A stretch of 64,000 bases of DNA, from contig NC_134707.1 of the NCBI RefSeq assembly GCF_043290135.1, forward strand, positions 137,641,319 through 137,705,318, written 5' to 3'. The position numbers and the translations under genes were made by a program. How positions within the stretch are numbered: position 1 is the stretch's first letter; every line of letters starts with the position of its first letter. This document shows, in pieces, positions 13,645 to 26,338 of this stretch. The notes under the pieces are model-generated. The model searched no databases. It saw nothing but the letters and a program-made list of their open reading frames with translations, and was not told the origin of the DNA. The stretch comes from Rhipicephalus microplus (taxonomy: Eukaryota; Arthropoda; Arachnida; Ixodida; Ixodidae).

Positions 13645-16150
13645 ACGCGCATACGCGTTTTTGAACAGGCACACGCGTACTCGTTTTTAATTGCGCACGC
13701 GTATACTCGTTTTGAGTGCGCACGCGCAAACGCATTTTTGAACAGGCACACGCGTACTCGTTTTCGAATGCGCACGCGTATACTCGTTTTGAATGCGCAC
13801 GCACATACTTGTTTTTGAATGCACACGCGCATACTCGTTTTGGAATACGCACGCGCATACTCGTTTTGAATGCGCACGCGCATACTCGTTTTTGAACGCG
13901 CACATGCATACTTGTTTTTGAATGCACACGCGCATACTCGTTTTGGAATGCGCACGCGTATACTCGTTTTTGAATAAGCACGCGCGTACTCGTTTTTGAA
14001 TGCGCACGTGCATACTCGTTTTTGAATGCACACGCACATACTCGTTTTGGAATAGGCACGCACTTACTCGTTTTTGAATGCGCACACGCATACTCGTATT
14101 TGAATGCACACGCGCGTACTTGTTTTGAAATAGGCACTTGCATACTCGTTTTTGAATGCGCAAACGCATACTCGTATTTGAATGCACACGCGCATACTCG
14201 TTTTGAAATAGGCACGTGCATACTCGTTTTTGAATGCGCACGCGCATACGCGTTTTTGAACAGGCACACGTGTACTCGTTTTTGAATGCGCACGCGCATA
14301 CTCGTTTTTGAATAGGCACGCGCATACTCGTTTTTGAATGCACACGCACATACTCGTTTCGGAATACGCACGCGCATACTCGTTTTGGAATGCGCACGCG
14401 CATACTCGTTTTTGAGTAGGCACGCGCGTACTCGTTTTGAACGCGAACGCGCATACGCGTTTTTGAACATGCACAAGCTTACTCGTTTTTAAATGCGCGC
14501 GCGTATACTCGTTTTGAATGCACACGCGCATACTCGTGTTTGAATAGGCACGCGCGTACTCGTTTTTGAATGCGCACGCGTATAATAGTTTCGGAATGCG
14601 CACGCGCATACTCGTTTTCGAATAGGCGCGCGCATACTCGTTTTTGATTGCGCACACGCGTACTCGTTTTTGAATGCACACGCGCATACTCGTTTCGGAA
14701 TAAGCACGCGACTACTCGTTTTTGAATAGGCACGCGCGTACTCGTTTTTGAACGCGAACGCGCATACGCGTTTTTGAACATGCACACGCGTACACGTTTT
14801 TGAATGCGCACGCGTATACTCGTTATGAATGCACACGCGCATACTCGTTTTTTAATGGGCACGCGCGTACTCGTTTTTGAATGCGCACGCGTATACTCGT
14901 TTCGGAATGCGCACGCGCATACTCGTTTTCGAATAGGCACGCGCATACTCCTTTTTGAATGCGCGCACGCATACTCGTTTTTGAATGCACACGCGCATAC
15001 TCGTCTCGGAATACGCACGCGCATACTCGTTTCGGAACGCGCACGCGCATACTCGTTTTGGAATAGGCACGTGCGTACTCGTTTTTGAATGCGAACGCGC
15101 ATACGCGTTTTTGAACATGCACACCCTTACTCCTTTTTGATTGCACACGCGCGCACTCGTTTCGGAATAGGCACGTGCGTACTCGTTTTTGAATGCGCAC
15201 GCGCATACGCGTTTTTGAACATGCACACGCGTACTCGTTTTTGAATGCGCACGCGTATACTTGTTTTGAATGCACACGCGCATACTCGTTTTTGAATAGG
15301 CGCGCGCGTACTCGTTTTTGAATGCGCACGCGTATACTCGTTTCGGAATGCGCACGCGCATACTCGTTTTCGAAGCATATTCGTTTTGGAATAGGCACGT
15401 GCGTGCTCGTTTTTGAAAGTGAACGCACATACGTGTTTTTTAACATGCACACGCGTACTTTGTTATAAATGCGCACAGGTATACTGGTTTTGAATGCACA
15501 CGCGCATATTCGTTTTTGAATAGGCACGCGCATACTCGTTTTTGACTTCGCACGTGTATACTCGTTTCGGAATGCGCACGCGCATGCTCGTTTTTGAATA
15601 GGCACGCACGTAGTCGTTTTTGAATGCCTACGCGTACAATCGTTTTGACTGCGCACGCGTATACTCGTTTTTGAATGCACACGCGCATACTCGTTTTCGA
15701 ATAGGCACGCGCATACTCGTTTTTGAATGCACACGCGCATACTCGTTTTTGAACAGGCACACGCGTACTCGTTTTTGAATGCGCACGCACATACTCGTTT
15801 TCGAATAGGCACGCGCATACTCGTTTTTGAATGCGCACACGCATACTCGTTTTTGAATGCACACGCACATACTCGTTTCGAAATACGCACGCGCATACTC
15901 GTTTTGGAATGCGCACGCGCATACTCGTTTTCGAATAGGCACGCGCGTACTCGTTTTGAATGCACACGCGCATACTCGTTTTTGAATAGGCACGCGCGTA
16001 CTCGTTTTTGAATGCGCACGCGTATACTCGTTTCGGAATGCGCACGCGCATACTCGTTTTCGAATAGGCACACGCATACTCGTTTTTGAATGCGCACACG
16101 CATACTCGTTTTTGAATGCACACGCGCATACTCGTTTCGGAATAAACACG
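13645..16150. repeat. Dispersed higher-order block B, copy 2
   Basis: Second copy of 6290-8896. It lacks one monomer near 15750 and about three monomers near 15950 relative to copy 1. Otherwise it follows the same monomer order, including the shared odd monomers CGTACTTTGTTATAAATGCG and CACCCTTACTCC. Confidence 0.82.
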
Positions 16151-16289
16151 CGACTACTCGTTTTTGAATAAGCACGCGCGTACTCGTTTTTGAACGCGAA
16201 CGCGCATACGCGTTTTTGAACATGCACACGCGTACACGTTTTTGAATGCGCACGCGTATACTCGTTTTGAATGCACACGCGCATACTCG

Positions 16290-17919
16290 TTTTTGAATGG
16301 GCACGCGCCTACTCGTTTTTGAATGCGCACGCGTATACTCGTTTCGGAATGCGCACGCACATACTCGTTTTCGATTAGGCACGCGCATACTCGTTTTTGA
16401 ATGCGCACACGCATACTCGTTTTTGAATGCACACGCGCATACTCGTTTCGGAATACGCACGCGCATACTCGTTTTGGAACGCGCACGCGCATACTCGTTT
16501 TGGAATAGGCACGTGCGTACTCGTTTTTGAATGCGAACGCGCATACGCGTTTTTGAACATGCACACGCGTACTCGTTTTTGAATGCGCACGCGTATACTC
16601 CTTTCGGAATGCGCACGCGCATGTTCGTTTTTGAATAGGCACGCGCATACTCCTTGACTTCGCACGTGTATACTCGTTTCGGAATGCGCACGCGCATGCT
16701 TGTTTTTGAATAGGCACGCGCGTACTCGTTTTTGAATGCCCACGCGTACAATCGTTTTGAATGCGCACGCGTATACTCGTTTTTGAATGCACACGCGCAT
16801 ACTCGTTTTCGAATAGGCACCCGCATACTCGTTTTTGAATGCACACGCGCATACTGGTTTCGAAATAGGCACGCGCATACTCGTTTGGGAAGGCGCACGC
16901 GCATACTCGTTTTGCAATAGGCACGTGCATACTCGTTTTTGAATGCGCACACGCATACTCGTATTTGAATGCACACGCGCGTACTCGTTTTGAAATAGGC
17001 ACGTGCATACTCGTTTTTGAATGCGCACACGCATACTCGTATTTGAATGCACACGCACATACTCGTTTTGAAATAGGCACGTGCATACTCGTTTTTGAAT
17101 AGGCACGCGCGTACTCGTTTTGAACGCGAACGCACATACGCGTTTTCGAACATGCACACGCGTACTCGTTTTTAAATGCGCACGCGTATACTCGTTTTGA
17201 ATGCACACGCCCATACTCGTTTTTGAATAGGCACGCGCGTACTCGTTTTTGAATGCGCACGCGTATACTCGTTTTTGAATGCACACGCGCATACTCGTTT
17301 TGGAATAGGCACGCACTTACTCGTTTTTGAATGCGCACACGCATACTCGTATTTTAATGCACACGCGCGTACTCGTTTTGAAATAGGCACGTGCATACTC
17401 GTTTTTGAATGCGCACACGCATACTCGTATTTGAATGCACACGCGCATACTCGTTTTGAAATAGGCACGTGCATACTCGTTTTTGAATGCGCACGCGCAT
17501 ACGCGTTTTTGAACAGGCACACGCGTACTCGTTTTTGAAGGCGCACGCGCATACTCGTTTTCGAATAGGCACGCGCATACTCGTTTTCGAATGCGCACAC
17601 GCATACTCGTTTTTGAATGCACACGCACATACTCGTTTCGGAATACGCACGCGAAAACTCGTTTTGGAATGCGCACGCGCATACTCGTCTTTGAATAGGC
17701 ACGCGCGTACTCGTTTTGAAGGCGAACGCGCATACGCGTTTTTGAACATGCACACGCGTACTCGTTTTTAAATGCGCTCGCGTATACTCGTTTTGAATGC
17801 ACACGCGCATACTCGTTTTCGAATAGGCACACGCATACTCGTTTTTGAATGCGCACACGCATACTCGTTTTTGAGTGCACACGCGCATACTCGTTTCGGA
17901 ATAAGCACGCGACTACTCG
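16290..17919. repeat. 1630-bp tandem block, copy 1
   Basis: This block is repeated immediately downstream with a constant offset of 1630 bp, seen at 16297/17927, 16732/18362, 17275/18905 and 17487/19117. The copies look almost identical by eye: comparing lines I noticed only isolated substitutions, such as GCGCATAC at 17573 against GCACATAC at 19203. It begins at a GGGCACGCGCCTACTCG monomer. Confidence 0.9.
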
Positions 17920-19549
17920 TTTTTGAATGGGCACGCGCCTACTCGTTTTTGAATGCGCACGCGTATACTCGTTTCGGAATGCGCACGCACATACTCGTTT
18001 TCGATTAGGCACGCGCATACTCGTTTTTGAATGCGCACACGCATACTCGTTTTTGAATGCACACGCGCATACTCGTTTCGGAATACGCACGCGCATACTC
18101 GTTTTGGAACGCGCACGCGCATACTCGTTTTGGAATAGGCACGTGCGTACTCGTTTTTGAATGCGAACGCGCATACGCGTTTTTGAACATGCACACGCGT
18201 ACTCGTTTTTGAATGCGCACGCGTATACTCCTTTCGGAATGCGCACGCGCATGTTCGTTTTTGAATAGGCACGCGCATACTCCTTGACTTCGCACGTGTA
18301 TACTCGTTTCGGAATGCGCACGCGCATGCTTGTTTTTGAATAGGCACGCGCGTACTCGTTTTTGAATGCCCACGCGTACAATCGTTTTGAATGCGCACGC
18401 GTATACTCGTTTTTGAATGCACACGCGCATACTCGTTTTCGAATAGGCACCCGCATACTCGTTTTTGAATGCACACGCGCATACTGGTTTCGAAATAGGC
18501 ACGCGCATACTCGTTTGGGAAGGCGCACGCGCATACTCGTTTTGCAATAGGCACGTGCATACTCGTTTTTGAATGCGCACACGCATACTCGTATTTGAAT
18601 GCACACGCGCGTACTCGTTTTGAAATAGGCACGTGCATACTCGTTTTTGAATGCGCACACGCATACTCGTATTTGAATGCACACGCACATACTCGTTTTG
18701 AAATAGGCACGTGCATACTCGTTTTTGAATAGGCACGCGCGTACTCGTTTTGAACGCGAACGCACATACGCGTTTTCGAACATGCACACGCGTACTCGTT
18801 TTTAAATGCGCACGCGTATACTCGTTTTGAATGCACACGCCCATACTCGTTTTTGAATAGGCACGCGCGTACTCGTTTTTGAATGCGCACGCGTATACTC
18901 GTTTTTGAATGCACACGCGCATACTCGTTTTGGAATAGGCACGCACTTACTCGTTTTTGAATGCGCACACGCATACTCGTATTTTAATGCACACGCGCGT
19001 ACTCGTTTTGAAATAGGCACGTGCATACTCGTTTTTGAATGCGCACACGCATACTCGTATTTGAATGCACACGCGCATACTCGTTTTGAAATAGGCACGT
19101 GCATACTCGTTTTTGAATGCGCACGCGCATACGCGTTTTTGAACAGGCACACGCGTACTCGTTTTTGAAGGCGCACGCGCATACTCGTTTTCGAATAGGC
19201 ACGCACATACTCGTTTTCGAATGCGCACACGCATACTCGTTTTTGAATGCACACGCACATACTCGTTTCGGAATACGCACGCGAAAACTCGTTTTGGAAT
19301 GCGCACGCGCATACTCGTCTTTGAATAGGCACGCGCGTACTCGTTTTGAAGGCGAACGCGCATACGCGTTTTTGAACATGCACACGCGTACTCGTTTTTA
19401 AATGCGCTCGCGTATACTCGTTTTGAATGCACACGCGCATACTCGTTTTCGAATAGGCACACGCATACTCGTTTTTGAATGCGCACACGCATACTCGTTT
19501 TTGAGTGCACACGCGCATACTCGTTTCGGAATAAGCACGCGACTACTCG
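17920..19549. repeat. 1630-bp tandem block, copy 2
   Basis: Direct tandem copy of 16290-17919. It ends at 19549, where the next monomer reads GAATAGGCACG instead of GAATGGGCACG. The constant spacing over the whole block means there was no net monomer gain or loss between the two copies. Confidence 0.9.
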
Positions 19550-22500
19550 TTTTTGAATAGGCACGCGCGTACTCGTTTTTGAACGCGAACGCGCATACGG
19601 GTTTTTGAACATGCACACCCTTACTCCTTTTTGATTGCACACGCGCGCACTCGTTTCGGAATAGCCACGTGCGTACTCGTTTTTGAATGCGCACGCGCAC
19701 ACGCGTTTTTGAACATGCACACGCGTACTCGTTTTTGAATGCGCACGCGTATACTTGTTTTGAATGCACACGCGCATATTCGTTTTGGAATAGGCACGTG
19801 CGTGCTCGTTTTTGAAAGTGAACGCACATACGCGTTTTTGAACATGCACACGCGTACTTTGTTATGAATGCGCACGGGTATACTCGTTTTGAATGCACAC
19901 GCGCATATTCGTTTTTGAATAGGCACGCGCATACTCGTTTTTGACTTCGCACGTGTATACTCGTTTCGGAATGCGCACGCGCATGCTCGTTTTTGAATAG
20001 GCACGCGCGTACTCGTTTTTGAATGCCCACGCGTACAATCGTTTTGAATGCGCACGCGTATACTCGTTTTTGAATGCACGCGCGCTTACTCGTTTTCGAA
20101 TAGGCACGCGCATACTCGTTTTTGAATGCACACGCGCATACTCGTTTTTGAAAGCGCACGCGCATACGCGTTTTTGAACAGGCACACGCGTACTCGTTTT
20201 TGAATGCGCACGCGCATACTCGTTTTCGAATAGGCACGCGCATACTCGTTTCGGAATAAGCCCGCGACTACTCGTTTTCGAATAGGCACGCGCGTACTCC
20301 TTTTCAAACGCGAACGCGCATACGCGTTTTTGAACATGCACACGCGTACAAGTTTTTGAATGCGCACGCGTATACTCGTTTTGAATGCACACGCGCATAC
20401 TCGTTTTTAAATGGGCACGCGCGTACTCGTTTTTGAATGCGCACGCGTATACTCGTTTCGGAATGCGCACGCGCATAGTCGTTTTCGAATAGGCACGCGC
20501 ATACTCGTTTTTGAATGCGCACACGCATACTCCTTTTTGAATGCACACGCGCATACTAGTTTCGGAATACGCACGCGCATACTCGTTTTGGAACCCGCAC
20601 GCACATACTCGTTTTTGAATAGGCATGCGCGTACTCGTTTTTGAATGCGCACGCGCATACTTGTTTTTGAATGCACACACGCATACTCGTTTTGGAATAG
20701 GCACGCGCATACTCGTTTTTGAATGCGCACACGCATACTCGTATTTGATTGCGCACGCGCATACTCGTTTTGCAATAGGCACGTGCATACTCGTTATTGA
20801 ATGCGCACACGCATAATTGTTTTTGATTGCGCACACGCATACTCGTTTTTGAATGCACACGCGCATACTCGTTTTGGAATAAGCACGTGCGTACTCGTTT
20901 TTGAATGCGCACGCGCATACGCGTTTTTGAACAGGCACACGCGTACTCGTTTTTAAATGCGTACGCGTATACTCGTTTCGGAATACGCACGCGCATACTC
21001 GTTTTGGAATGAGCATGCGTATACTCGTTTTGAAATAGGCACGCGCATACTCGTTTTTGAATGCGCAGACGCAATCTTGTTTTTGAATGCGCACGCGCAT
21101 ACTCGTTTTTGATTAGGCACGCGCGTACTCGTTTTTGAATGCGCACGCACATACTCGTTTTTGATTGCACACGCGCGTACTCGTTTTGAATCAGGCACGC
21201 ATATACTCGTTTTTGAATGCGCACACGCATACGCATATTTGAATGCACACGCGCATAATCTTTTGGAATAGGCACGTGCGTACTCGTTTTTGAGTGCGCA
21301 CACGCATACGCGTTTTTGAACATGCACACGCGTACTCGTTTTTGAATGCACGCACGCATACTCGTTTTCGAATACGCATGCGCATACTCGTTTTTGAATG
21401 CGCGCACGCAGGCTCGTTTTTGAATGCACACGCGCATACTCGTTTCGGAATACGCACGCGCATACTCGTTTTGGAAAGCGCACGCGAATACTCGTTTTCG
21501 AATAGGCACGTGCATACTCGTTTTTGAATGCACACGCGCATACTCGTTTTTGAATGCGCACGCGCATACACGTTTTTGAACAGGCACATGCGTACTCGTT
21601 TTTGAATGCGCACGTGCATACTCGTTTTCGAATAGGCACGCGCATACTCGTTTTCGAATGCGCACACGCATACTCGTATTTGAATGCACACGCGCGTACT
21701 CGTTTCTGAATGCGCACGCGTATACTCGTTTTTGAATAGGCACGCGCGTACTCGTTTTTGAATGCGCACGTGCATACTCGTTTTTGAATGCACACGCGCA
21801 TACTCGTTCGGGAATAGGCACGCACTTACTCGTTTTTGAATGCACACACGCATACTCGTATTTGAATGCACACGCGCGTACTCGTTTTGAAGTAGGCACG
21901 TGCATACTCGTTTTTGAATGCGCACACGCATACTCGTATTTGAATGCATACGCGCATACTCGTTTTGAAATAGGCACGTGCATACTTGTTTTTGAATGCG
22001 CACGCGCATACGCGTTTTTGAACAGGCACACGCGTACTCGTTTTTGAATGCGCACGCGCATACTCGTTTTCGAATAGGCACGCGCATGCTCGTTTTCGAA
22101 TGCGCAAACGCATACTCGTTTTTGAATGCACACGCACATACTCGTTTCGGAATACGCACGTGCATACTCGTTTTGAAATGCGCACGCGCATACTCGTTTT
22201 TGAATAGGCACGCGCGTACTCGTTTTTGAACGCGAACGCGCATACGCGTTTTTGAACATGCACACGCGTACTCGTTTTTGAATGCGCACGCATATACTCG
22301 TTTTGAATGCACACGCGCATACTCGTTTTTGAATAGGCACGCGCGTACTCGTTTTTGAATGCGCACGCGTATACTCGTTTCGGAATGCGCACGCGCATAC
22401 TCGTTTTCGAATAGGCACACGCATACTCGTTTTTGAATGAGCACACGCATACTCGTTTTTGAATGCACACGCGCATACTCGTTTCGGAATACGCACGCGC

Positions 22501-23149
22501 ATACTCGTTTTGGAACGCGCACGCACATACTCGTTTTGGAATAGGCACGTGCGTACTCGTTTTTGAATGCGAACGCGCATACGCGTTTTTGAACATGCAC
22601 ACGCGTACTCGTTTTTGAATGCGCACGCGTATACTCGTTTCGGAATGCGCACGCGCATACTCGTTTTCGAAGCATATTCGTTTTGGAATAGGCACGTGCG
22701 TGCTCGTTTTTGAAAGCGAACGCACATACGCAATTTTGAACATGCACACGCGTACTTTGTTATGAACGCGCACGGGTATACTCGTTTTGAATGCACACGC
22801 GCATATTCGTTTTTGAATAGGCACGCGCATACTCCTTTTTGACTTCGCACGTGTATACTCGTTTCGGAATGCGCACGCGCATGCTTGTTTTTGAATAGGC
22901 ACGCGCGTACTCATTTTTGAATGCCCACGCGTACAATCGTTTTGAATGCGCACGCGTATCCTCGTTTTTGAATGCACACGCGCATACTCGTTTTCGAATA
23001 GGCACGCGCATACTCGTTTTTGAATGCACACGCGCATACTCGTTTCGAAATAGGCACGCGCATACTCGTTTGGGAAGGCGCACGCGCATACTCGTTTTTG
23101 AATAGGCATGCGGGTACTCGTTTTTGAATGCGCACGCGCATACTTGTTT

Positions 23150-23160
23150 TTGAATGCACA
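23150..23160. repeat. Target-site duplication, left copy
   Basis: TTGAATGCACA at the end of the left satellite arm, directly next to the 3' end of the minus-strand retrotransposon. It is identical to the 11 bases at 26347-26357. Intact versions of the site elsewhere in the array contain this 11-mer once, which supports a true duplication made at insertion. Confidence 0.93.
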
Positions 23161-23172
23161 CCATCAGCCTGA

Positions 23173-24843
23173 CTACGTCCACTGCAGGACAAAGGCCTCT
23201 CCCATGTTCCGCCAGTTAACCCGGTCCTGTGCTTGCTGCTTCCAATTTATACCCGCAAACTTCTTAATCTTATCTGCCCACCTAACCTTCTGTCTCCCCC
23301 TAACCCGCTTCCCTTCTCTGGGAATCCAGTCAGTTACCCTTAATGACCAGCGGTTATCCTGTCTACGCGCTACATGCCCTGCCCATGTCCATTTCTTCTT
23401 CTTGATTTCAGCTATGATATCCTTAACCCCCGTTTGTTCCCTAATCCACTCTGCTCTCTTCTTGTCTCTTAAGGTTACACCTACCATTTTTCTTTCCATT
23501 GCTCGCTGCGTCGTCCTCAATTTAAGCTGAACCCTCTTTGTAAGTCTCCAGGTTTCTGCTCCGTAGCTAAGTACCGGCAAGATACAGCTGTTATATACCT
23601 TCCTCTTGAGGGATAGTGGCAATCTACCTGTCATAATTTGAGAGTGCTTGCCGAATGTGCTCCACCCCATTCTTATTCTTCTAGTTACTTCAATCTCGTG
23701 GTTCGGCTCTGCGGTTATTACCTGCCCTAAGTAGACATAGTCTTTTACAACTTCAAGTGCACTATTACCTATCTCGAAGCGCTGCTCTTTGCCGAGGTTG
23801 TTGTACATTACTTTCGTTTTCTGCAGATTAATTTTAAGACCCACTTTTCTGCTCTCCTTGTCTAACTCCGTAATCATGAGTTGCAATTCGTCCCCCGAGT
23901 TACTCAGCAATGCAATGTCATCGGCGAAGCGCAGGTTACTAAGGTATTCTCCATTGACTCTTATCCCTAATTGTTCCCATTCTAGGCTTCTGAAAACCTC
24001 CTGTAAGCACGCGGTAAACAGCATTGGGGAAATTGTGTCCCCCTGCCCCACACCCTTCTTGATTGGTATTCTGTTGCTTTCTATATGAAGCACTATGGTA
24101 GCAGTTGATCCCCTGTAGATTTCTTCCAGAATGTTTATATATACTTCATCTACGCCCTGATTCCGCAGTGTTTGCATGACGGCTGATATTTCTACTGAAT
24201 CAAACGCCTTCTCGTAATCTATGAAGGCTATGTATAGTGGTTGGTTATACTCTGAGCATTTCTCTATTACCTGATTGATAGTATGAATGTGGTCAATTGT
24301 TGAGTAGCCTGTTCGAAATCCTGCTTGTTCCTTTGGTTGATTGAATTCTAATGTTTTCTTTACTCTGTTAGCAATTACCTTTGTAAATAGCTTGTATACT
24401 ACAGAGAGCAAGCTGATCGGCCTGTAATTCTTCAAGTCCTTGTTATCTCCTTTCTTATGTATTAAGATGATGTTAGCGTTCTTCCAAGACTCTGGTACTC
24501 TTCCCGCCAGGAGACACCTCGTAAACAGGGTGGCTAGTTTTTCTAACACAATCTGTCCTCCATCTTTCAGCAGATCTGATGTTACCTGATCCTCACCAGC
24601 AGCTTTGCCCCTTTGCATGCTCTCCAAAGCTTTTCTGACTTCTTCTATCATTACTGGTGGGGTGTAATCTGGGTTACTGCTAGTTCTCATAGTATTAAGG
24701 TCGTGGTTGTCTCGGCTGCTGTACAGATCCCTGTAAAACTCCTCCGCTATCTTAACTATCCTATCCATATTGGTAGTTATTTTGCCTTCTTTGTCCCTTA
24801 GTGCATACATCCGACTTTTGCCTATCCCAAGTTTCCTCTTCAA
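23173..24843 (-). pseudogene. LINE ORF2 C-terminal part: reverse transcriptase
   Basis: Non-LTR reverse transcriptase domain that copies the element RNA at the nicked target. The 556-codon frame opens at a TTG (24843), not an ATG, because it is the continuation of the endonuclease ORF after a frameshift; an in-frame stop lies just upstream of the A-run. RT motifs counted from that TTG: GKAAGEDQVTSDLL (79-92), HKKGDNKDLKNYRPISLL (129-146), QAGFRTGYSTIDH (173-185), AFIDYEKAFD with the first catalytic Asp at 209, GVGQGDTISPMLF (264-276), the catalytic FADD at 306-309, and GLKINLQKTKV (335-345). The C-terminus has YGAETW (427-432), WAGHVARRQDNRW (487-499) and GRQKVRWAD (516-524), as in RTE-type elements. 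The stop TAG is at 23175-23173. The RT catalytic residues are intact and no internal stop is present, so this part looks young. Confidence 0.92.
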
Positions 24844-26210
24844 TGCTTTGACACTTCCTCCGTTTTTTTTTTCAGAGCGTGTTCAATTCTCTCTATGCTA
24901 TACCTTCTTACATCGCATACTTTACGTCTATTAATCAACTTCGAAAGCTCTGCCAGTTCTATTTTGTCTGTTGTACTTGACACTTTCATGATTTGACGCT
25001 TCTTAATTAGGCTCTTCGTTTCCTGTGAAAGCTTGCCAGTGTCCTGTCTAACTACCCTGCCTCCAACTTCCACTGCACACTCCATAATGATACTCGTCAG
25101 ATTATCATTCATTGTATCTACGCTAAGGTTGGTTTCCTCACTGAGAGCCGAGTACCTGTTCTGCAGTGACACTCTGAATTCCTGTACTTTCCCTCTCAGT
25201 GCTAGCTGATTGATTGGCTTCTTGCGTATCAAGTTCTGTCGTTCCTTCTTCAAGTCTAGGCGAATTCGAGACCGTACCATTCTATGGTCACTGCATCGTA
25301 CCTTGCCAATCACTTCCACATCCTGCACGATTCCAGGGTGTGCACTCATTATAAAGTCTATTTCGTTCTTATTTTCGCCATTAGGGCTCCTCCATGTCCA
25401 CTTGCGGTTTTCTCGTTTTCGATAGAAGGTATTCAAAATCCGTAAATTATTGCGTTCTGCGAATTCTACTAGTAGCTCTCCTCTGGCGTTTCTAGTACCG
25501 ATGCCATAATCTCCTACTGCCTGGTCTCCAGCCTGTTTCTTCCCTACCTTTGCAATAAAGTCGCCCATCACTATAGTATACTGTGTTTTTACCTTACTCA
25601 TTGCCGATTCCACGTCTTCATAGAAGCTTTCAACTGAAGCGTCATCATGGCTGGATGTAGGCGCGTAAGCCTGTACTACCTTCATCTTGTATCTTTTATT
25701 CAGTTTAATTACGATACCTACCACCCTTTCATTAATGCTATAGTATTCCTCTATGTTGCCAGCTATGTTTCTGTGAATGAGGAACCCCACTCCCAGTTCT
25801 CTTCTGTCTGCCAAGCCCCTGTAGCAAAGGACGTGCCCATTCTGTAGCACCGTATAGGCCTCATCTGTCCTCCTAACCTCACTGAGCCCTATTATATCCC
25901 ATTTAACACCCTCTAGCTCCTCGAATAGTACAGCTAGACTTCCCTCACTAGATAAGGTTCTAGCGTTAAACGTTGCCAAGTTCAGGTTCCAATGGCGGCC
26001 TGTCCGGATCCAGAGATTCTTAGCACCCTCTGCTGCGTTGCAGATCTGACCGCCGCCGTGGTCAGTTGCTTCGCAGCTGCTGGGGACTGAGGGCCGTGAG
26101 TTATTTGACGTAATCATGTGAGAGGTAGTGGCCAGATACTGCACCAGGGTGGCCAATCCTTCTCTGGTGAGGGAGTGCGTTCTCGGCGGTGTTTGCCGGT
26201 GAGGCCGCAC
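24840..26210 (-). pseudogene. LINE ORF2 N-terminal part: APE-type endonuclease, catalytic Asn lost
   Basis: Encodes the apurinic/apyrimidinic-like endonuclease that nicks target DNA to prime reverse transcription. Residues are counted from a GTG at 26210; the first in-frame ATG is at 26117 (residue 32), so the true start is uncertain. Motifs in order: LATFNART (about 78-85), GLSEVRR with the catalytic Glu at 111, QAYAPTS (180-186), MGDFIAKVG (215-223), NEIDFIM (282-288) and the SDH triad (307-309). In active family members the fourth motif reads GDFNA. Here the Asn codon AAT is ATT (25556-25554), giving Ile219, which should cripple the active site. About 130 residues after the SDH motif resemble the RTE linker. 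The frame ends with a short tail and TGA at 24842-24840 just after a 10-A run (24872-24863); the RT continues in another frame. Taken together this is a degenerate copy. Confidence 0.9.
24863..24872 (-). other. 10-A run at the endonuclease/RT frame break
   Basis: Ten consecutive A's on the minus strand. Upstream the endonuclease frame is open, downstream the RT frame is open, and the two differ in phase. One extra A or two fewer would join them. RTE elements normally use a single ORF, so this is an indel in the copy or a sequencing error in a homopolymer; programmed slippage is possible but unsupported. Confidence 0.85.
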
Positions 26211-26246
26211 CCCAGGCCTCTTAATGCAGTTCCATCAACACGCGAA
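26118..26246 (-). other. LINE 5' untranslated region
   Basis: About 130 bp between the A-run and the first in-frame ATG at 26117. It contains GGCCTGGGGTGCGGCC and CTCCCTCACCAGAGAAGG, neither of which is satellite. In the endonuclease frame a TGA occurs near 26243-26241, after which the frame is open, so translation could start at a non-ATG codon anywhere below that point. Confidence 0.6.
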
Positions 26247-26256
26247 TTTTTTTTTT
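26247..26256 (-). other. 10-A run joining SINE-like head and LINE
   Basis: Ten A's on the minus strand directly after CCGGATT. This is where a SINE A-tail would be expected, and the LINE 5' region starts right after it. It could be the junction of a template-switch chimera or an internal A-run of a longer tRNA-headed 5' region. Confidence 0.7.
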
Positions 26257-26283
26257 AATCCGGTTGAGAACTGCGCGGTACCG

Positions 26284-26294
26284 GGATTTGAACC
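26284..26294 (-). promoter_or_regulatory. Pol III B box
   Basis: GGTTCAAATCC fits the B-box consensus GGTTCRANTCC. It lies 33 bases downstream of the A box, normal spacing for a type 2 Pol III promoter. If active it would start transcription at the head of the composite and read toward the LINE 5' region. Confidence 0.84.
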
Positions 26295-26327
26295 ACGGAC
26301 CTCTTGCATGCGAGGCGGATGCTCTAA

Positions 26328-26338
26328 CCACTACGCCA
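26328..26338 (-). promoter_or_regulatory. Pol III A box
   Basis: TGGCGTAGTGG fits the tRNA A-box consensus TRGCNNAGYGG at every fixed position. It lies 8 bases inside the tRNA-like head. Confidence 0.82.

Larger units (their letters stand above)
1..23160. repeat. 26-bp satellite array, left part
   Basis: Head-to-tail monomers of about 26 bp (a 25-bp class with four T's is also common) fill this stretch without any unique sequence. The consensus consists of TACTCG, a T-run leading into GAA, then TGCGCACGCGCA. Recurrent variants include GGAATAGGCACGTGCGTACTCG, read as two overlapping parts GGAATAGGCACG and CACGTGCGTACTCG, as well as GAACATGCACACG, GAACGCGAACGCG and GGAATACGCACG. All monomers point the same way and I saw no inversion. 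The array starts before base 1 and is cut at 23160 by a retrotransposon. No gene is visible inside it. Confidence 0.97.

Noticed and set aside
1..23160. CRISPR-like array (short repeats of 26 bp).
   Set aside because: There are no unique spacers; repeats abut directly. The neighbourhood has a eukaryotic LINE and no cas genes.
23108..23530. Plus-strand 140-codon frame running from satellite into the element.
   Set aside because: It is antisense to the reverse transcriptase C-terminus and crosses the insertion boundary, so it is a chance frame.
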